From the NCBI RefSeq assembly GCF_009617585.1, contig NZ_WIXI01000051.1:558001-622000 (forward strand): 64,000 nucleotides of DNA, given 5' to 3'. This stretch comes from Endobacterium cereale (GTDB taxonomy: Bacteria; Pseudomonadota; Alphaproteobacteria; Rhizobiales; Rhizobiaceae). The notes beneath the pieces were generated by a model, which was given only the letters and a program-made list of their open reading frames with translations, was not told the DNA's origin and did not search any database. Positions 50,290-59,157 of this stretch are shown one piece after another (within the stretch, counting starts at the first letter, position 1; the number at the start of each line of letters is the position of its first letter). Made by a program: the position numbers and the translations under genes.

Positions 50290-51090
50290 TTAGCGGGCCG
50301 GAACCGGACGGTTGGAAACTTCGAGCAGCGCCTTCTGGATCAATTCGTTACCGGCAACCACGGTCTTGGTCTCGAACATGTTCTGGCCACCCTTCATGTC
50401 GGACGCAAAACCACCGGCTTCCTTGATGAGGATGAGACCGGCGGCCATGTCCCACGGATGCAGTTCGGCTTCCCAGAAACCGTCGAGACGGCCGGCAGCG
50501 ACATAGGCGAGATCGAGAGCAGCAGCCCCCATGCGGCGCACGCCGGCAACTTCACCCATGACGTGGCGCAGTTCGACGAGGAACTTGCCGTGATTGCCAC
50601 GGCCAAGATGCGGCACGCCGCAGCCGATGACGCAATCGGAGAGAACGCGACGGGCAGCCACACGCAGGCGACGATCGTTCAAAAAGGCGCCACCGCCCTT
50701 TTCAGCGGTGAACAGTTCATCGGTCGCCGGGTTGAAGATGACGCCGGCAACGATTTCGCCATTGCGCTCGAGCGCGATCGAGGTCGCGAACTGCGGAATG
50801 CCGTGCAGGAAGTTGGTGGTACCGTCGAGCGGATCGACGATCCAGCGATGCGCGCCGTCGGTGCCCTTTTCCTCGCCGCCTTCCTCACCGAGGAAGCCGT
50901 AGGTCGGGCGGGATTTCATCAACTCGTCATGGACGATTTTTTCCGCCTTGAAATCGGCCTGCGAGACGAAATCGCCTGGTCCCTTGACGGAAACCTGCAG
51001 GTTCTGCACCTCGCCGAAATCGCGGGTGAGAGACTTGCCCGCCTTGACGGCAGCCTGAACCATGACGTTGAGAAGGGCGGAGCGTGCCAT
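50290..51090 (-). CDS. suhB: Inositol-1-monophosphatase family protein SuhB
   Basis: A 266-residue Mg-dependent phosphatase with GEEGG, WIVDPLDGTTNFLHG (about 85-99) and HPWDMAAGLILIKEAGG. It frees inositol from its phosphate; in enteric bacteria SuhB also joins the rRNA antitermination complex. It is transcribed alone, before the MotA-like gene. Confidence 0.95.
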   Translation of the reverse strand: MARSALLNVMVQAAVKAGKSLTRDFGEVQNLQVSVKGPGDFVSQADFKAEKIVHDELMKSRPTYGFLGEEGGEEKGTDGAHRWIVDPLDGTTNFLHGIPQFATSIALERNGEIVAGVIFNPATDELFTAEKGGGAFLNDRRLRVAARRVLSDCVIGCGVPHLGRGNHGKFLVELRHVMGEVAGVRRMGAAALDLAYVAAGRLDGFWEAELHPWDMAAGLILIKEAGGFASDMKGGQNMFETKTVVAGNELIQKALLEVSNRPVPAR

Positions 51091-51304
51091 GCGGGAAATC
51101 CTCGGGATAAGTCCCGCGCACTCGTCGGGCGGGACGTCTTTTTTTGTCAGTTTGTCGTGATGGCGGCTTCATGACCACAAAACCGCGAGAAATTCAAGTG
51201 AGGCGCGACATAGTTGACACTTGCCAGTTCATGTCACCTTTGCGACAAGCCGCAACATCAAGGCCAGAGTTTCCGGCCGATGCTCATCAGCAGGAGTTTA
51301 GAAA

Positions 51305-51655
51305 TTGCCTATCGCATTGCCGCTGTTCGTCAGCCTTGGCCTGCTGATCACCATGAGTTCTCTTTCAATCGGGCTTGGCGTGGCACTGCCGGCCGGCACG
51401 CAACTGCCGATCCATTTCATGCCCTGGGGCGAAGCGACCACCTTTGCCTCCGCCGGCGTGGCGTTGTCTATCCTGCCTGCCGCCGCAGCGTTTGCCACAC
51501 TTGTCTTCGCGCTCGGCCCCAGGTTCGACAAACGCGTTGCCGCCTTTCAGGGCCGGTATCTGATCCTGTGGCTGGCAACCGTGTTCATTCTCGCCATCGC
51601 CCATGGCTTCATCATCCGCGGCGCCCTGTTTGCGTTGAAGGCTTCGCTTAACTGA
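51305..51655 (+). CDS. Membrane protein, 116 aa (TTG start)
   Basis: A TTG start has AGGAG eight bases upstream. The protein has three hydrophobic helices (about 4-28, 45-72 and 85-108) and a segment LPIHFMPWGEATTFAS near residue 35 that resembles SdpI/DUF1648-type membrane proteins. Function unknown. It is convergent with the Sel1-repeat gene. Confidence 0.7.
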   Translation: MPIALPLFVSLGLLITMSSLSIGLGVALPAGTQLPIHFMPWGEATTFASAGVALSILPAAAAFATLVFALGPRFDKRVAAFQGRYLILWLATVFILAIAHGFIIRGALFALKASLN

Positions 51656-51665
51656 TCAGCACTGA

Positions 51666-52781
51666 TCAGCTGCGGCGGAACCGATTGGCGGCCTCGACCG
51701 CCTTTTTCTGCACATCCTCGCTGATGCCGAGATAAAAATCCTCGAGCACCGGATCCGGCAGACCGGCGCGGCGAGACAGTACATACCACTTGGCCGCCTC
51801 GACCGGGTCCGGCCGTGTGCCAAGCGCGTTGATGTAGAGATGCGCCAGCTTGTTCTGCGCCACGACATTGCCGCGCACCGCAGCAACCCGCAGCCAGGTA
51901 AACCCCTTGTCGAAATCGCGCTCGCCGCCGACACCGTTTACAAACCAGATGCCCATGTCGAGCTGTGCCGTGTCGAAACCGGCCTTTGCCGCACGTTCGA
52001 GAAATTCGCGCGCACGCCGCGTTTTTTCCTGCGGCAGATCCCTGATCGACACATAAAGCTGCGAGACGGCATATTGCGCATCCGCCAGCCCCTGCACTGC
52101 CGCCTTTTCATAAAAGGGCAGCGCCAGCTTCAGACCCTTTTCACCGGGATTTTGGGAAATCAGAATCTGACCCCAGTTGAACTGCGCGGAAGAATTGCCG
52201 GCTTCGGCCGCCTTGCGCATGTACTCGTCGGCCTTGGCCTTATCGTGTTTCACACCACGGCCGGAAATCAGCATGAGTGCGTACTGGAACATCGCCGACG
52301 GATCACCGCCCTCGGCGGCCCGTCCGAACCAGAATGCCGCCGAATTGATATCCTGCTTGATGCCCTGGCCGCGCAAGGTCATTTCCGCGACGAGCGCCTG
52401 CGAAGCGGGATCACCCTTTTCTGCCTTGGGAAGAGCGAGCGAAAGCGCCGTCACGTAAAGTCCGCGCTGATAGGCGCCGTAAGCTTCATCAACCTTGCCG
52501 GTAAACGGTTTTTCCGGTGGCAGGTCGGGCAGTGCCGTGCCCATGCGCTGATAAAGCATAATACCGCTCGACGGAATATCGCCGCCCTGCCCGTTTTCGC
52601 CGGCATCGCGGGCGCCGCGAAACGACTGCGCACCGTCTTCGATCGGGCGCGACACGGCGCGCGGCGGCGTTTTCGACTGCTGCGCTTCGGCAACAACCGG
52701 CACCAGCGCCGAAACGATCGCCATGGCGGGCATAAGCTTGTGATACATTGATGTTTTGCGGGTGCGGATCATGGATCCCAT
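51666..52781 (-). CDS. Sel1-repeat protein, exported
   Basis: ATG 52781 overlaps the stop of the ThiE-like gene (TGATG), so the two are coupled. A signal sequence (LMPAMAIVSALVPVVAEA) is cut near AEAQ. The rest is a series of Sel1/TPR-like repeats (AAFWFGRAAEGGDPSAMFQY, EYMRKAAEAGNSSAQFN, EFLERAAKAGFDTAQLD). It is expected in the periplasm as a protein-binding scaffold. An inner start at MIRTRKT is possible. Partner unknown. Confidence 0.88.
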   Translation of the reverse strand: MGSMIRTRKTSMYHKLMPAMAIVSALVPVVAEAQQSKTPPRAVSRPIEDGAQSFRGARDAGENGQGGDIPSSGIMLYQRMGTALPDLPPEKPFTGKVDEAYGAYQRGLYVTALSLALPKAEKGDPASQALVAEMTLRGQGIKQDINSAAFWFGRAAEGGDPSAMFQYALMLISGRGVKHDKAKADEYMRKAAEAGNSSAQFNWGQILISQNPGEKGLKLALPFYEKAAVQGLADAQYAVSQLYVSIRDLPQEKTRRAREFLERAAKAGFDTAQLDMGIWFVNGVGGERDFDKGFTWLRVAAVRGNVVAQNKLAHLYINALGTRPDPVEAAKWYVLSRRAGLPDPVLEDFYLGISEDVQKKAVEAANRFRRS

Positions 52782-53434
52782 CAAGCGTTAAACCGTGGCG
52801 CTTTTTCGTCCAAGGACGCATTGATTTCGGCAACCGCAACACGCGGGCCTTCAGGGTGCGAAAACACACTTAGGCGCATCGCCACGAATTCCGCGCCGGA
52901 CTCGGCAACCGTCACAGCGGAGGAGACATCCGTACCGCCCATGACGATGCAGGGAATTTCCACCATCGACGACCACCATTCGCCGAGCGCGACATTTTTC
53001 GGATGCGCTTCCGGCTTGATGTCGCCATCGAGCTTGCCGAAGAAGATATAATCCGGGCGTAGTTCGCCGACTTCGAGCGCCTTGTGTCGATCGGCCGCCG
53101 CACCGGCCCCGACCATCAATTTTGGTGTGAATTTTTCGATCGCTTCGCCGAGTTCCTCCAGCGGGCCGGTGATATGCAGGCCATCCGCCTTGGCGCGACC
53201 GGCAACGCGGGTATCACCGCAGATCATCGCGGCGGCGCCTGCGTCCTGAATCAGCGGCACCAGCTTTTCGGCGCGCGCCTGAAATGCCTGCTCGGCCAGA
53301 TCATATTGCGGCAGGATGACCGAGGCGACATCGCCACCTTGCAGCGCTGCGGAAAGCTGCTCCACAAACGCTGCATCATCCGAGAGATCAGGCAGGATCA
53401 GCACGAGGCGGCAGCGGTCTTCGGATGCGGACAT
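52781..53434 (-). CDS. Thiamine-phosphate synthase-like protein (ThiE family)
   Basis: ATG 53434 (MSASEDRCRLVLILP) has GGAAAAG ahead. The 217-residue TIM barrel has the family pieces ICGDTRVAGRAKADGLHITG and YIFFGKL, and IPCIVMGGT. It lacks some usual ThiE residues in the loop regions, so it may not make thiamine phosphate. No thiamine riboswitch or other thi gene is near. Coupled to the Sel1-repeat gene. Confidence 0.78.
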   Translation of the reverse strand: MSASEDRCRLVLILPDLSDDAAFVEQLSAALQGGDVASVILPQYDLAEQAFQARAEKLVPLIQDAGAAAMICGDTRVAGRAKADGLHITGPLEELGEAIEKFTPKLMVGAGAAADRHKALEVGELRPDYIFFGKLDGDIKPEAHPKNVALGEWWSSMVEIPCIVMGGTDVSSAVTVAESGAEFVAMRLSVFSHPEGPRVAVAEINASLDEKAPRFNA

Positions 53435-53490
53435 GGTCTTTTCCATTCTTCGAGTTGCGAGGCGAACCGTTTCCCGGCATCGCGCCCTCG

Positions 53491-53597
53491 TCTACAGCAT
53501 GCTTTGTGCGCCATATCTGGTTCACAAAGCATGCTGTAGACGTTTAAGAGTTTTGCATCGTACTTTCCGAAACCGTTTCCGGCGTTCAGGTCGATGC
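53491..53597. repeat. RIME-like bipartite palindromic repeat (copy 3, inverted)
   Basis: TCTACAGCATGCTTTGTGCG ... CACAAAGCATGCTGTAGA (53491-53540) followed by GCATCGTACTTTCCG ... CAGGTCGATGC (53556-53597). Same two parts as copy 1 in reverse order. It fills the region between divergent genes. Confidence 0.8.
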
Positions 53598-53651
53598 AGC
53601 TGTTGTGGCAAAGTCGATAAACCGGAGCGCCATAAGGATCAACACCGCTTC

Positions 53652-54416
53652 ATGTTTCTCCCCTCGCTCGATTTCTTTCTGGCCGCCATTCCGGCCGTTG
53701 TCCTCGTCGGCCTGTCCAAGGGCGGCCTTGGCGGTGCTCTGGCGCTGATGGGCGTGCCATTGATGGCGCTGGTCGTCGGCCCGGTGGAAGCAGCAGCGAT
53801 CTTTCTGCCCATCCTGATCGTCATGGATATCGTCGCCCTTTGGGCATGGCGAAAGTTCAACGACCGAAAAACGCTTCTGATGATCCTGCCCGGCGGCATA
53901 ATCGGCATCGCGCTCGGCTGGGCAACGTCCGCCATGGTATCCGCCGATGCGCTGCGTGTCGTTATCGCCATTGCCACCATCCTGTTCGCCCTGCGTTATT
54001 TCCAGCAGAAATGGATGACACCGGCCGATCACGAAACATCCCCTTTGCCGCATCGTCCGGTCTCGGCGAGTTTCTGGGGCATGTTGTCGGGTTACGCCAG
54101 TTTCGTCGCCCATGCAGGCGGCCCGCCCTTTCAGATTTACGTCATGCCGATGCGGCTTGATCCGCGGGCCTATACGGGCGCCAGCGTACGTTTCTTCGCA
54201 TTGGTGAATGCCGTTAAAGTCATTCCCTATTTCGCGCTTGGTGCCTTCGACACAAAAAACCTGACCGCATCCGCCACACTACTGCCGGTCGCCTTCCTGG
54301 CTACCATGGCCGGTGCAGCGCTGGTCCGCCGCATGAACATCGATCTGTTTTATCCGCTCATGTACGCCCTGGCGCTCGCCGCCGGTTTGAAGCTGCTCTG
54401 GGACGGACTGATGTAA
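53652..54416 (+). CDS. TSUP (TauE/SafE) family permease
   Basis: The start at 53652 (MFLPSLDFFLAAIPAVV) is chosen because the longer frame runs through the RIME repeat. The 254-residue protein has about eight helices, with GLSKGGLGGALALMGVPLMA and SGYASFVAHAGGPPFQIYV, both family motifs. It moves sulfite, sulfonates or related anions. Substrate unknown. Confidence 0.9.
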   Translation: MFLPSLDFFLAAIPAVVLVGLSKGGLGGALALMGVPLMALVVGPVEAAAIFLPILIVMDIVALWAWRKFNDRKTLLMILPGGIIGIALGWATSAMVSADALRVVIAIATILFALRYFQQKWMTPADHETSPLPHRPVSASFWGMLSGYASFVAHAGGPPFQIYVMPMRLDPRAYTGASVRFFALVNAVKVIPYFALGAFDTKNLTASATLLPVAFLATMAGAALVRRMNIDLFYPLMYALALAAGLKLLWDGLM

Positions 54417-54508
54417 ACGCATGCACACGCGACTGTGACGGGAACAAACATCGCTGCAGTGCACAATGTGTCTTGATGAGACAGGACCCATGCCCTAGCC
54501 TGCCCGCC

Positions 54509-54778
54509 ATGACAGCGATTGACCCCTTCACAGCCATCGCCGACCCCAATCGGCGCCACCTGCTCGAGGAACTCCGGCGAGCGCCGAAAACCGTCAACGA
54601 ACTGGCGAAAGGCTTGCCGATCAGTCGTCCGGCCGTATCGCAGCATCTGAAGGCTCTGCTCGACTGTAATCTCGTCACGGTGACATCCGAAGGCACACGG
54701 CGGATCTACGCGATCAATGTCGGCGGTTTCGACAGGCTGAACCTTTGGCTCGATCAGTTCTGGGGCGAAAACGCGTAA
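54509..54778 (+). CDS. ArsR-family transcriptional regulator
   Basis: The start at 54509 (MTAIDPFTAIADPNRRHLL) fits the family. The 89-residue winged-helix protein shows ISRPAVSQHLKALLDCNLV as recognition helix. There is no CxC metal site, so it is probably of the non-metal-sensing kind. Target unknown; it lies after the TSUP permease gene. Confidence 0.9.
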   Translation: MTAIDPFTAIADPNRRHLLEELRRAPKTVNELAKGLPISRPAVSQHLKALLDCNLVTVTSEGTRRIYAINVGGFDRLNLWLDQFWGENA

Positions 54779-54881
54779 AGCGGCGCCGTTCATCTCCCAC
54801 CTTAACTTGCTGAATTCACATGTGAGCAGACAGAACTTAAGTATCTGTTTACCATAATTTTTCCTTTTGGATTCTACAACG

Positions 54882-54930
54882 AAAAAGCCGCCGCTCAGAC
54901 CACCTCATAAAGGGTGACCAAGCGACGGCT
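54882..54930 (-). terminator. Terminator of the DUF465 gene at 54957
   Basis: On the minus strand GCCGTCGCT ... AGCGGCGGC with inner pairing GGTCACC / GGTGGTC, followed by five T's. Confidence 0.8.
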
Positions 54931-54956
54931 CGAAACTCGTTACTTAATAATCAGGA

Positions 54957-55133
54957 TCAGTGACGCGTAGAACCCTTCAAACGTTCCAGCTCATCTTTGA
55001 TACGCAGCTTGCGCCTTTTCAGATCGACGATCGACTGATCGTCCGTGGAGGGAGACGCAAGAACACTCTGAAGTTCATCCTCAAGAACCTCGTGTTTCTT
55101 CTCAAGCGATGCAATATGAGCCTGTACGGTCAT
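54957..55133 (-). CDS. DUF465 (YdcH) family protein, copy 1
   Basis: The start at 55133 (MTVQAHIASLEKKHEVLED) has AAGGA upstream; the longer frame is not supported. The 58-residue protein is a helical hairpin with IVDLKRRKLRIKDELERLK, the DUF465 mark. The function of the family is not established. A second DUF465 gene is 404 bases away, divergent. Confidence 0.9.
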   Translation of the reverse strand: MTVQAHIASLEKKHEVLEDELQSVLASPSTDDQSIVDLKRRKLRIKDELERLKGSTRH

Positions 55134-55537
55134 GTGGCATATCCTTCCTTTTAGTACCTGCCTCCAGCCATCCAATCGGTTGGAGGCCTCAGGTTTACGA
55201 AGGAAGTGTGACACGATCAAAGCCCGTTGTCGAAGGTGAAATCTTGATAACTAAGCGGCAAAATCGTGGCATTGATAACGAATTATGATCAATCTCTAAA
55301 ATAAAATTGCGTTCCGTTATCCCGCTACCGCAAGCGTTGCAAAATCGGCCGGTCTCGCGCAGGCGCGAAGCGCGCAAACCGCAACATCCGTTAGATGGCG
55401 CAGCAGAAGTTGTGAGCAGCGGTAACCGTCACTTCAAATGACGCTTTGTCAGACTAGTCCTCCCCCCCTTTTGATGGTAGGAGCTTGCCAATATTTCAGG
55501 GTCTTCAAAGGACCCGGGCATGAATGGGGATAAGGTC
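55134..55537. other. Gene-free region between two divergent DUF465 genes
   Basis: It holds the two promoters. GCGCAGGCGCGAAGCGCGC near 55357 can form small hairpins. I see no RNA family and no gene. Confidence 0.45.
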
Positions 55538-55741
55538 ATGGCCGATCAGGAGCAGGCGGATGTCAGGCTCGCACTCGCGCGTTTGCGTCAGGAGCACGAA
55601 GATTACGACACCGCCATCAATGCCATGATCACGGTCGGCGCTGAAGCTCTGCGTGTCCAGCGCATGAAAAAGAAGAAGCTGGCCATCAAGGACAAGATGA
55701 CCCAGCTCGAAGACCAGATCCTTCCCGACATTATTGCCTGA
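55538..55741 (+). CDS. DUF465 (YdcH) family protein, copy 2
   Basis: The start at 55538 (MADQEQADVRLALARLRQE) has GGGGATAAGG upstream. The 67-residue protein ends with RMKKKKLAIKDKMTQLEDQ, like copy 1. It is 11 bases before purE and probably in the purEK operon. Role unknown. Confidence 0.88.
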   Translation: MADQEQADVRLALARLRQEHEDYDTAINAMITVGAEALRVQRMKKKKLAIKDKMTQLEDQILPDIIA

Positions 55742-55752
55742 AAGGTTTTGCC

Positions 55753-56250
55753 GTGACCGACAGACCCGCCGTCGCCATCATCATGGGCAGCCAGTCCGAC
55801 TGGGAAACCATGAAGAACGCCGCCGATACGCTTGATGCGCTCGACATCGGTTACGAAGCCCGCATCGTGTCTGCTCACCGCACACCGGACCGCATGTACG
55901 AATTTGCCAAGGGCGCCCGCGACGAAGGTTTTAAGGTCATCATCGCCGGTGCCGGCGGTGCCGCCCACCTTCCGGGCATGACCGCATCGCTGACGCCGCT
56001 GCCGGTCTTCGGTGTGCCGGTTCAGTCCAAGACGATGAGCGGCCTCGACAGCCTTTATTCGATCGTGCAGATGCCGGGCGGCATCCCGGTCGGAACCATG
56101 GCGATCGGCCGCGCCGGCGCCATCAATGCAGCCCTGATGGCGGCCGCCGTGCTGGCGCTTTCCGACGAAGACCTTGCCGACCGGCTGGACATCTACCGCG
56201 CCGAGCACACCGCCTCGGTTGCCGAATATCCGAGCGACGAGGCCCCTTGA
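55753..56250 (+). CDS. purE: N5-carboxyaminoimidazole ribonucleotide mutase PurE
   Basis: A 165-residue class I PurE from a GTG start. IIMGSQSDWETM, VSAHRTPDRM and AGAGGAAHLPGM are the family motifs. It converts N5-CAIR to CAIR in purine synthesis, after PurK. It overlaps or touches purK. Confidence 0.96.
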   Translation: MTDRPAVAIIMGSQSDWETMKNAADTLDALDIGYEARIVSAHRTPDRMYEFAKGARDEGFKVIIAGAGGAAHLPGMTASLTPLPVFGVPVQSKTMSGLDSLYSIVQMPGGIPVGTMAIGRAGAINAALMAAAVLALSDEDLADRLDIYRAEHTASVAEYPSDEAP

Positions 56251-56255
56251 GGCAT

Positions 56256-57317
56256 ATGACGAATACAATGAAGACGATCGGCATTATCGGTGGCGGCCAG
56301 CTGGGCCGCATGCTGGCAATGGCCGCCGCCCGCCTGAACTTTTCCACCATCATTCTGGAACCGCAGGCCGATTGTCCCGCCGCCCAGGTGGCGAACGCCC
56401 AGATCACCGCCGCGTACGATGATCCGGCAGCGCTCAAAGAACTGGCGAGCCGCTGTGACATCGTCACCTACGAATTCGAAAACGTGCCAGTCAGTGCCGC
56501 CGAAACGCTGGCGCGCTCCGTGCCGGTCTATCCGCCCGCCAAGGCATTGGATGTGGCACAGGACCGCCTGACCGAAAAACGTTTTCTCAACAGCTGCGGC
56601 ATCGAAACGGCAAAGTTTCACGCCGTCAACAATCAGGCCGAGCTGGAATCAGCGCTTGCCGATTTCGGCGGACAGGGCGTCCTGAAAACCTGCCGCATGG
56701 GTTATGACGGCAAGGGCCAGCGCGTGTTTCGCGGCGACGAGGACCTGGCCGGTGCATTCGACGCCCTCGGCGGCGTGCCGCTGATTCTGGAAAGTTTTGT
56801 CGCCTTCGAACGCGAAGTGTCGATCATCGCCGCCCGCGGCATCGATGGTTCCGTCGAATGTTACGATCCGGCCGAGAACGTCCATCGCAACGGCATTCTT
56901 CACACCTCCACCCTGCCCGCCCGCATCAACGATGCGACCGCGCAGACCGCCCGTCAGGCAGCGACAAAACTGCTGGCTGCGCTCGATTATGTCGGCGTCA
57001 TCGGCATGGAATTTTTCGTGATGCCGGATGGCGGCCTGATCGCCAACGAGATCGCCCCGCGCGTCCACAATTCCGGCCACTGGACGGAAGCGGCCTGCAT
57101 CGTCTCGCAGTTCGAGCAGCATGTTCGCGCCGTCGCCGGTCTGCCGCTCGGCAATCCGGTGCGCCATTCCGATTGTGTGATGACCAACCTGATCGGCGAC
57201 GACATCGACGCGCTTCCGGATTGGCTGAAAAGCAAGAACGTTTACGTGCATCTCTACGGCAAGGCCGAAGCCCGGCCCGGCCGCAAGATGGGCCACGTCA
57301 CGCAGCTGGTCGATTAA
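56256..57317 (+). CDS. purK: N5-carboxyaminoimidazole ribonucleotide synthase PurK
   Basis: An ATP-grasp enzyme of about 353 residues that carboxylates AIR with bicarbonate. TIGIIGGGQLGRMLA at the start, KTCRMGYDGKGQ (ATP-grasp loop) and NEIAPRVHNSGHWT are seen. The ATG at 56256 has GAGG near by; ATG 56268 is a second choice. It follows purE by five bases. Confidence 0.95.
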   Translation: MTNTMKTIGIIGGGQLGRMLAMAAARLNFSTIILEPQADCPAAQVANAQITAAYDDPAALKELASRCDIVTYEFENVPVSAAETLARSVPVYPPAKALDVAQDRLTEKRFLNSCGIETAKFHAVNNQAELESALADFGGQGVLKTCRMGYDGKGQRVFRGDEDLAGAFDALGGVPLILESFVAFEREVSIIAARGIDGSVECYDPAENVHRNGILHTSTLPARINDATAQTARQAATKLLAALDYVGVIGMEFFVMPDGGLIANEIAPRVHNSGHWTEAACIVSQFEQHVRAVAGLPLGNPVRHSDCVMTNLIGDDIDALPDWLKSKNVYVHLYGKAEARPGRKMGHVTQLVD

Positions 57318-57763
57318 ACCTGCGCAGCTTTCGGCTGCTTGATGAAACATGTAGCCGACGCACTCGCCAGAAGATTACCGTCCGCATCCTTCAATGTCCC
57401 CTCGGCAATACCGATCGAGCGCGAAAGGTGCGTCACCCTCGCCTCTGCCACAAGGTCCTGATCACGTGGCACCGGCCGCATCATTTTCACCCCGAGATCG
57501 ACCGTGCCGAAACCGATACCGGCATCCAGCATGCTGTGAACGGCGCAACCCGTCACCGAGTCGAGCAATGTTGCGGCAAAACCGCCATGCACGCCGCCCA
57601 GGGGATTGAGATGTCGGGAATCGGCACGAGCATGGATGACGACCCTTCCCCTATCCACCTCCATACCTTTCATTCCCATGGTTTCGGAAATGCTTGCCGC
57701 CAGAATCAGCCCCGCCGCTGAAGCCTGTAGCAGTTCCAGCCCCGTCATTTTCATGAAATCCAC
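57314..57763 (-). CDS. PaaI-type hotdog thioesterase
   Basis: A 149-residue hotdog-fold protein with HLNPLGGVHGGFAATLLDSV (the helix that binds CoA) and VDLGVKMMRPVP. It should hydrolyse acyl-CoA thioesters in the cytoplasm. The stop overlaps the convergent purK end by four bases. Substrate unknown. Confidence 0.9.
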   Translation of the reverse strand: MDFMKMTGLELLQASAAGLILAASISETMGMKGMEVDRGRVVIHARADSRHLNPLGGVHGGFAATLLDSVTGCAVHSMLDAGIGFGTVDLGVKMMRPVPRDQDLVAEARVTHLSRSIGIAEGTLKDADGNLLASASATCFIKQPKAAQV

Positions 57764-58045
57764 CGTTCATCCTCCCGCCAAACCGTGTATGAGGGGCAGA
57801 ATTTGCGCGCATCCGTGCATTGTCAATCGCGGCAAAGGCGCATCAACCTGTGGCAAAGCTGCGGAAAATCGGTTCGGGTGACGCGAGAAGTCCCGGAAAA
57901 CCGCGTCATATGGTTGACATGCGCCAACGCTGATTGTATCTCGACGCCAACCTAAAGGCGCGCCATCCTTTGATGAACAAAGCGGTGCGCTTTTGATTGA
58001 TAGAGACAAGCGGCTTAACGGCCCACAGACTGCTGGATCAGTACA
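57764..58045. other. Gene-free region before rpmJ
   Basis: A 282-base region between the divergent thioesterase and L36 genes. It must hold both promoters; I could not fix them. No RNA or repeat seen. Confidence 0.4.
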
Positions 58046-58171
58046 ATGAAGATCAAGAACTCGCTTAAGGCGCTGAAGGCTCGTCACCGCGACAACCGTC
58101 TGGTTCGCCGTAAGGGCCGCATCTACATCATCAACAAGCAGAACCCGCGCTTCAAGGCTCGTCAGGGCTGA
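58046..58171 (+). CDS. rpmJ: 50S ribosomal protein L36
   Basis: A 41-residue frame, MKIKNSLKALKARHRDN ... IINKQNPRFKARQG, the cysteine-free alphaproteobacterial L36. It sits in the large ribosomal subunit. The four zinc ligands of classical L36 are missing. It is followed by a TPR gene on the same strand. Confidence 0.96.
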   Translation: MKIKNSLKALKARHRDNRLVRRKGRIYIINKQNPRFKARQG

Positions 58172-58272
58172 TTGTGGCTGGCGGCTTTCACGTAGAGCCG
58201 CAGCGGATCACATTGTTGATAAAAGACCGATTTCGGTTTGATATTGAGCGCAGGCGGATTATCTTTTCCGCC

Positions 58273-59049
58273 ATGCGCTTTTTCCGTTTTGCCACCCCGC
58301 TGGCCATCACCCTCGCCTGCCTGCCGCTTGCCGGCCTCGCACCATTTGCGACCGTCCATGCGCAGGAAACGCCGAATGGCGCAGCACCGGGCGATGACGC
58401 GCTGCCGGGCGTGAAAATCCCGCCGCAATCGCAAGCGCCGAACCAGCCGCTGCCGCCCTTGCCTGAACGGCAGGTGGAAACCCCACCCGCAACGGAAGCA
58501 AGGCCCGGCGCCAATCCGCAGCAGCAGGCGCAGACACCGCCGACCCCGCCGCCGGAAAACCTGTCGCCGGCCGCAAAAATAGATAGCCTGCTTGCCCGGC
58601 TGAAGCGTGAAAGCAATCCTGACAAGGCCAAGAGCATTGCCGAGGAAATCCAGACCGACTGGAGCAGTTCGGGTAGCCCGACCGTCGATCTTCTGCTGCA
58701 ATGGGCTTCCGAAGCCGTGGAAAAGAAGAACAATGGCGCGGCACTCGACTTCCTCGACCGCGCCACGATCGTCGACCCCGATTTCACCGGCTCCTGGCAC
58801 CAGCGCGCGACGCTGCATTACACGATGGGCAATGCGCGCAAGGCCATGGCCGATATCAATGAAGTGCTGAAACGCGAACCCCGCCATTTCGGCGCCATTG
58901 CCGGCATGGCGGCCATCCTGATGGAAGCCGAGGAAGACGCTGCCGCCGAAAAGGCGCTGGCGCAATATCTCGCCATCTACCCGGCCGACAAGGAAGCCCG
59001 CGAGCAGATGGAAAAGCTGTCGGAAAAGATCGCCGGCAGCCGCACGTGA
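58273..59049 (+). CDS. Exported TPR-repeat protein
   Basis: The start at 58273 (MRFFRFATPLAITLACL) opens a signal peptide ending ATVHAQ; the longer frame would hide it. A Pro/Gln-rich linker (about 25-95) comes next, then TPR repeats (about 150-250: ALDFLDRATIVDPDFTGSWHQ, KAMADINEVLKREPRHFGA). Periplasmic scaffold of unknown role, common in rhizobia after rpmJ. Confidence 0.85.
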   Translation: MRFFRFATPLAITLACLPLAGLAPFATVHAQETPNGAAPGDDALPGVKIPPQSQAPNQPLPPLPERQVETPPATEARPGANPQQQAQTPPTPPPENLSPAAKIDSLLARLKRESNPDKAKSIAEEIQTDWSSSGSPTVDLLLQWASEAVEKKNNGAALDFLDRATIVDPDFTGSWHQRATLHYTMGNARKAMADINEVLKREPRHFGAIAGMAAILMEAEEDAAAEKALAQYLAIYPADKEAREQMEKLSEKIAGSRT

Positions 59050-59157
59050 CGAACGCAGCCTGATCGGGTTCCAGATTTCTTCACCGGATATCCTTTAAAG
59101 CCACGAAGATATCTGTGCGGCTGAAACTCATTGCCCTATGTCTTCGTTAGACAGAAT

